64,000 bases of DNA from Neonectria sp. B-13 (taxonomy: Eukaryota; Ascomycota; Sordariomycetes; Hypocreales; Nectriaceae): contig NOKP01000011.1 of NCBI GenBank assembly GCA_002682825.1, positions 124,420 through 188,419 on the forward strand. Reading direction: 5' to 3'. The notes beneath the pieces were generated by a model. That model did not search any database. It saw only the letters and a program-made list of their open reading frames with translations, and was not told the DNA's origin. This document shows, piece after piece, positions 62,479 through 64,000 of the stretch (positions are counted from its first letter, which is position 1; each line of letters starts with the position of its first letter). Position numbers and translations under genes: made by a program.

Positions 62479-62742
62479 ACAACCAAAAGAAGACCCTGGA
62501 ATACCTTTGAATTGCAGTCAGTATCCTTTTTACGGATCACCTCGGACGGCGCGTGGCACGGCTTGATATCTCTGTTTTCTGTATGATGACCTTGGCTGGT
62601 CAGGCGTGGGAGGAGCAGTACAGCGACGACCCAAATATCCGTTTAATCGACACTTTTTCCCCATCTCGACGGCTCACGACTTTGTCTTGTGTCTAGTTTT
62701 ATTGATTTGATTCATACTGCATGTATCGACGTGTCTCACCTC
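62479..62742. other. Convergent region between CHS5 and the dehydrogenase
   Basis: 264 bp holding two opposing 3' ends. Nothing else was noted. Confidence 0.5.
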
Positions 62743-63561
62743 TTATGGCGGAACCTCGTTCGCCTTCCAATCCCAACACTTGCCCCTCTGTTTGACATCC
62801 AGCCCAGCCATGACTTCCACCAACCTCTCCGCCGCATACTCGGGGCTCAGCAGCTTCTCCTCCCCGATACTGTCCCAGAACTCGCGGCTGAAGTCAGTCT
62901 TTACCGTACCCGGGTGGTAGCTCACTGACACCGCCTTATCGCCGCTCTTTGCTCGCAGAAACAGGTCCAGGCTCTTAGCCAGACTCATGACGGCGGACTT
63001 GCTCGCGCGGTATGAGAACCAACCGCCCAGCCGGTTGTCCGTCGTCGAGCCCACACGGGCCGACATGCTGAGCCACGTCGCGTGCTGCGGCAGTCGGATG
63101 GCGTCGGTGGACGGGCTGGGGGAGAGCTCTGTAGCGCGTGTGGGGAGAAAGCGAGCGAAGTGCTTCATGAGGAGCAAAGGGCCAAGGCTGTTGACCTGGA
63201 AGCTCTCGAGGCTGTCAGAGGCGTTGACTTGCTCCAGGTTCTTCTCGGCATGGAGGATGCCCGGGATGGCGCATGCCAGCCGAAGGTGATGTGTCGACGG
63301 AGGGAACAGGTCGGCGGCTTTGGCGGCGGCGGCCTCGAGGGTGGCCTCCTTGGTGACGTCGGCGTGGACAACGGAGAGGCGCGAAGCGAAGGCGTCGTCC
63401 CGAGATAGGCCTTCAAGGAGGGCTGCTTTGACGGCTGCTGGATCGTGGTGGGTGCGAGCGGTGGCAAGGATGGGAACTGAGGTGGTTCGGAGGAGATGCC
63501 GGGTGAGGGCATGCCCGATGCCGCGGGTAGACGGGCTGACGAAGATCCAAGGGGACGACAT
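62743..63561 (-). CDS. Short-chain dehydrogenase/reductase (SDR)
   Basis: A single exon of 272 residues, within the classical SDR size range. The N-terminus ASSTRGIG-like segment (SPSTRGIGHALTRHLL) corresponds to the TGxxxGIG nucleotide motif, with the first glycine replaced. Further landmarks are the NSLGPLLLMKHF helix (NNAG-equivalent region), a serine in the S167-S172 stretch (SMSARVGS) and Y184/K188 in SYRASK, the catalytic Tyr-Lys pair. A PGTVKTDFS segment matches the usual PGxVxT motif. It reduces or oxidises a small carbonyl or alcohol with NAD(P)(H); the substrate is unknown. CHS5 is convergent and 264 bp away. No cluster of biosynthetic genes surrounds it. Confidence 0.9.
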   Translation of the reverse strand: MSSPWIFVSPSTRGIGHALTRHLLRTTSVPILATARTHHDPAAVKAALLEGLSRDDAFASRLSVVHADVTKEATLEAAAAKAADLFPPSTHHLRLACAIPGILHAEKNLEQVNASDSLESFQVNSLGPLLLMKHFARFLPTRATELSPSPSTDAIRLPQHATWLSMSARVGSTTDNRLGGWFSYRASKSAVMSLAKSLDLFLRAKSGDKAVSVSYHPGTVKTDFSREFWDSIGEEKLLSPEYAAERLVEVMAGLDVKQRGKCWDWKANEVPP

Positions 63562-64000
63562 TGCGACGATGTTGAGGTCGAGGTTGAGTGTGACGTTTCC
63601 AACGAGGATTGCGTGTAGGCTTGTCTTTAGCCAAAATGAGATGGCAGATTGAAAGCCACTTCAAATAGGATTCTCCCTCTTTATTCATCTTTGCTGGAGA
63701 ACCCCAACCCAGCTAATTTACAGTTTATGCATGATGGCTAGAGTGTTGTCGTCCACCGTACTCAAGAGGCCAGACGATGCGCGGGTTCCTGTCATCGACG
63801 TCATGCCGGCGGACGCGAGCGGGTCGATCGATTTGTGGCGCATTCCCAATCGGGTGATGAAGCGTCTTTGTTGGAATCAATCATTTTCAGGGTCTTCCCT
63901 GGTTTTAGATATCCAATTCTCTCGAGGTCTGCTCGAGTCTGATACGGTCGTTGTAGATGTCAATTCTCGATAGCATTCATTGTGCTGTGGTGGAGACAGT
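63562..64000. other. SDR promoter side and edge of window
   Basis: About 440 bp with the SDR promoter and, on the + strand from about 63731, a short motif-free frame that continues to the edge. Possibly the 3' or 5' part of a neighbouring gene; not supported. Confidence 0.35.

Overview
The window is nuclear DNA from a filamentous ascomycete, most likely a Sordariomycete; Hypocreales is a guess. The genes have short introns (about 50-150 nt, GTANGT-type donors, CTAAC/CTGAC branch sites, YAG acceptors). Leaders are C/T- or CA-rich. The gene set is typical of filamentous fungi (OPT transporter, a fungal-type DASH subunit, Chs5, a Pcl-type cyclin, WASP, Rad1/XPF). No operons, CRISPR arrays, rRNAs, convincing tRNAs or intact transposons were seen. 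Genes were rebuilt by joining exons by eye; in each multi-exon model the exons sum to a whole number of codons.

Layout. 0.2-11.6 kb: an MFS transporter (+), Elongator subunit ELP6 (+), ribosomal protein eL37 (-), an OPT-family peptide transporter (-) and a glutathione S-transferase-like protein (-). 11.6-22.2 kb: over 10 kb with no supported gene; its last 2-3 kb look like a long pyrimidine-rich leader. 22.2-30.9 kb: a ketopantoate-reductase-like protein with a long disordered tail (+), the DASH subunit HSK3 (+), the RNase P subunit RPR2/Rpp21 (-) and, divergent from it, the DECD-box helicase SUB2 (+). 30.9-39.5 kb: a second gene-free interval. 39.5-48.2 kb: a Pho80/Pcl-type cyclin with two upstream ORFs (+), an F-box-like protein (-) and the mitochondrial Mg2+ channel MRS2 (+). 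48.2-64 kb is denser: a 75-residue hydrophobic protein with a possible myristoylation signal (+), the repair nuclease RAD1/XPF (+), a 61-residue hydrophilic protein (+), LAS17/WASP (+, broken by a 100-N assembly gap), eIF1A (-), a predicted mitochondrial protein of unknown function (+), the exomer subunit CHS5 (+) and a short-chain dehydrogenase (-).

Most genes are unrelated housekeeping functions (translation, RNA processing and export, actin, repair, kinetochore, ion and peptide transport), so the window looks like core chromosome rather than a secondary-metabolite cluster or a transferred island. The possible novelty lies in a 9-bp near-palindrome, TACGAAGTA, found at least ten times and only between genes; two tiny proteins with short first exons and CA-rich leaders; the ketopantoate-reductase-like fusion; the cyclin's upstream ORFs; and the two large gene-free intervals.
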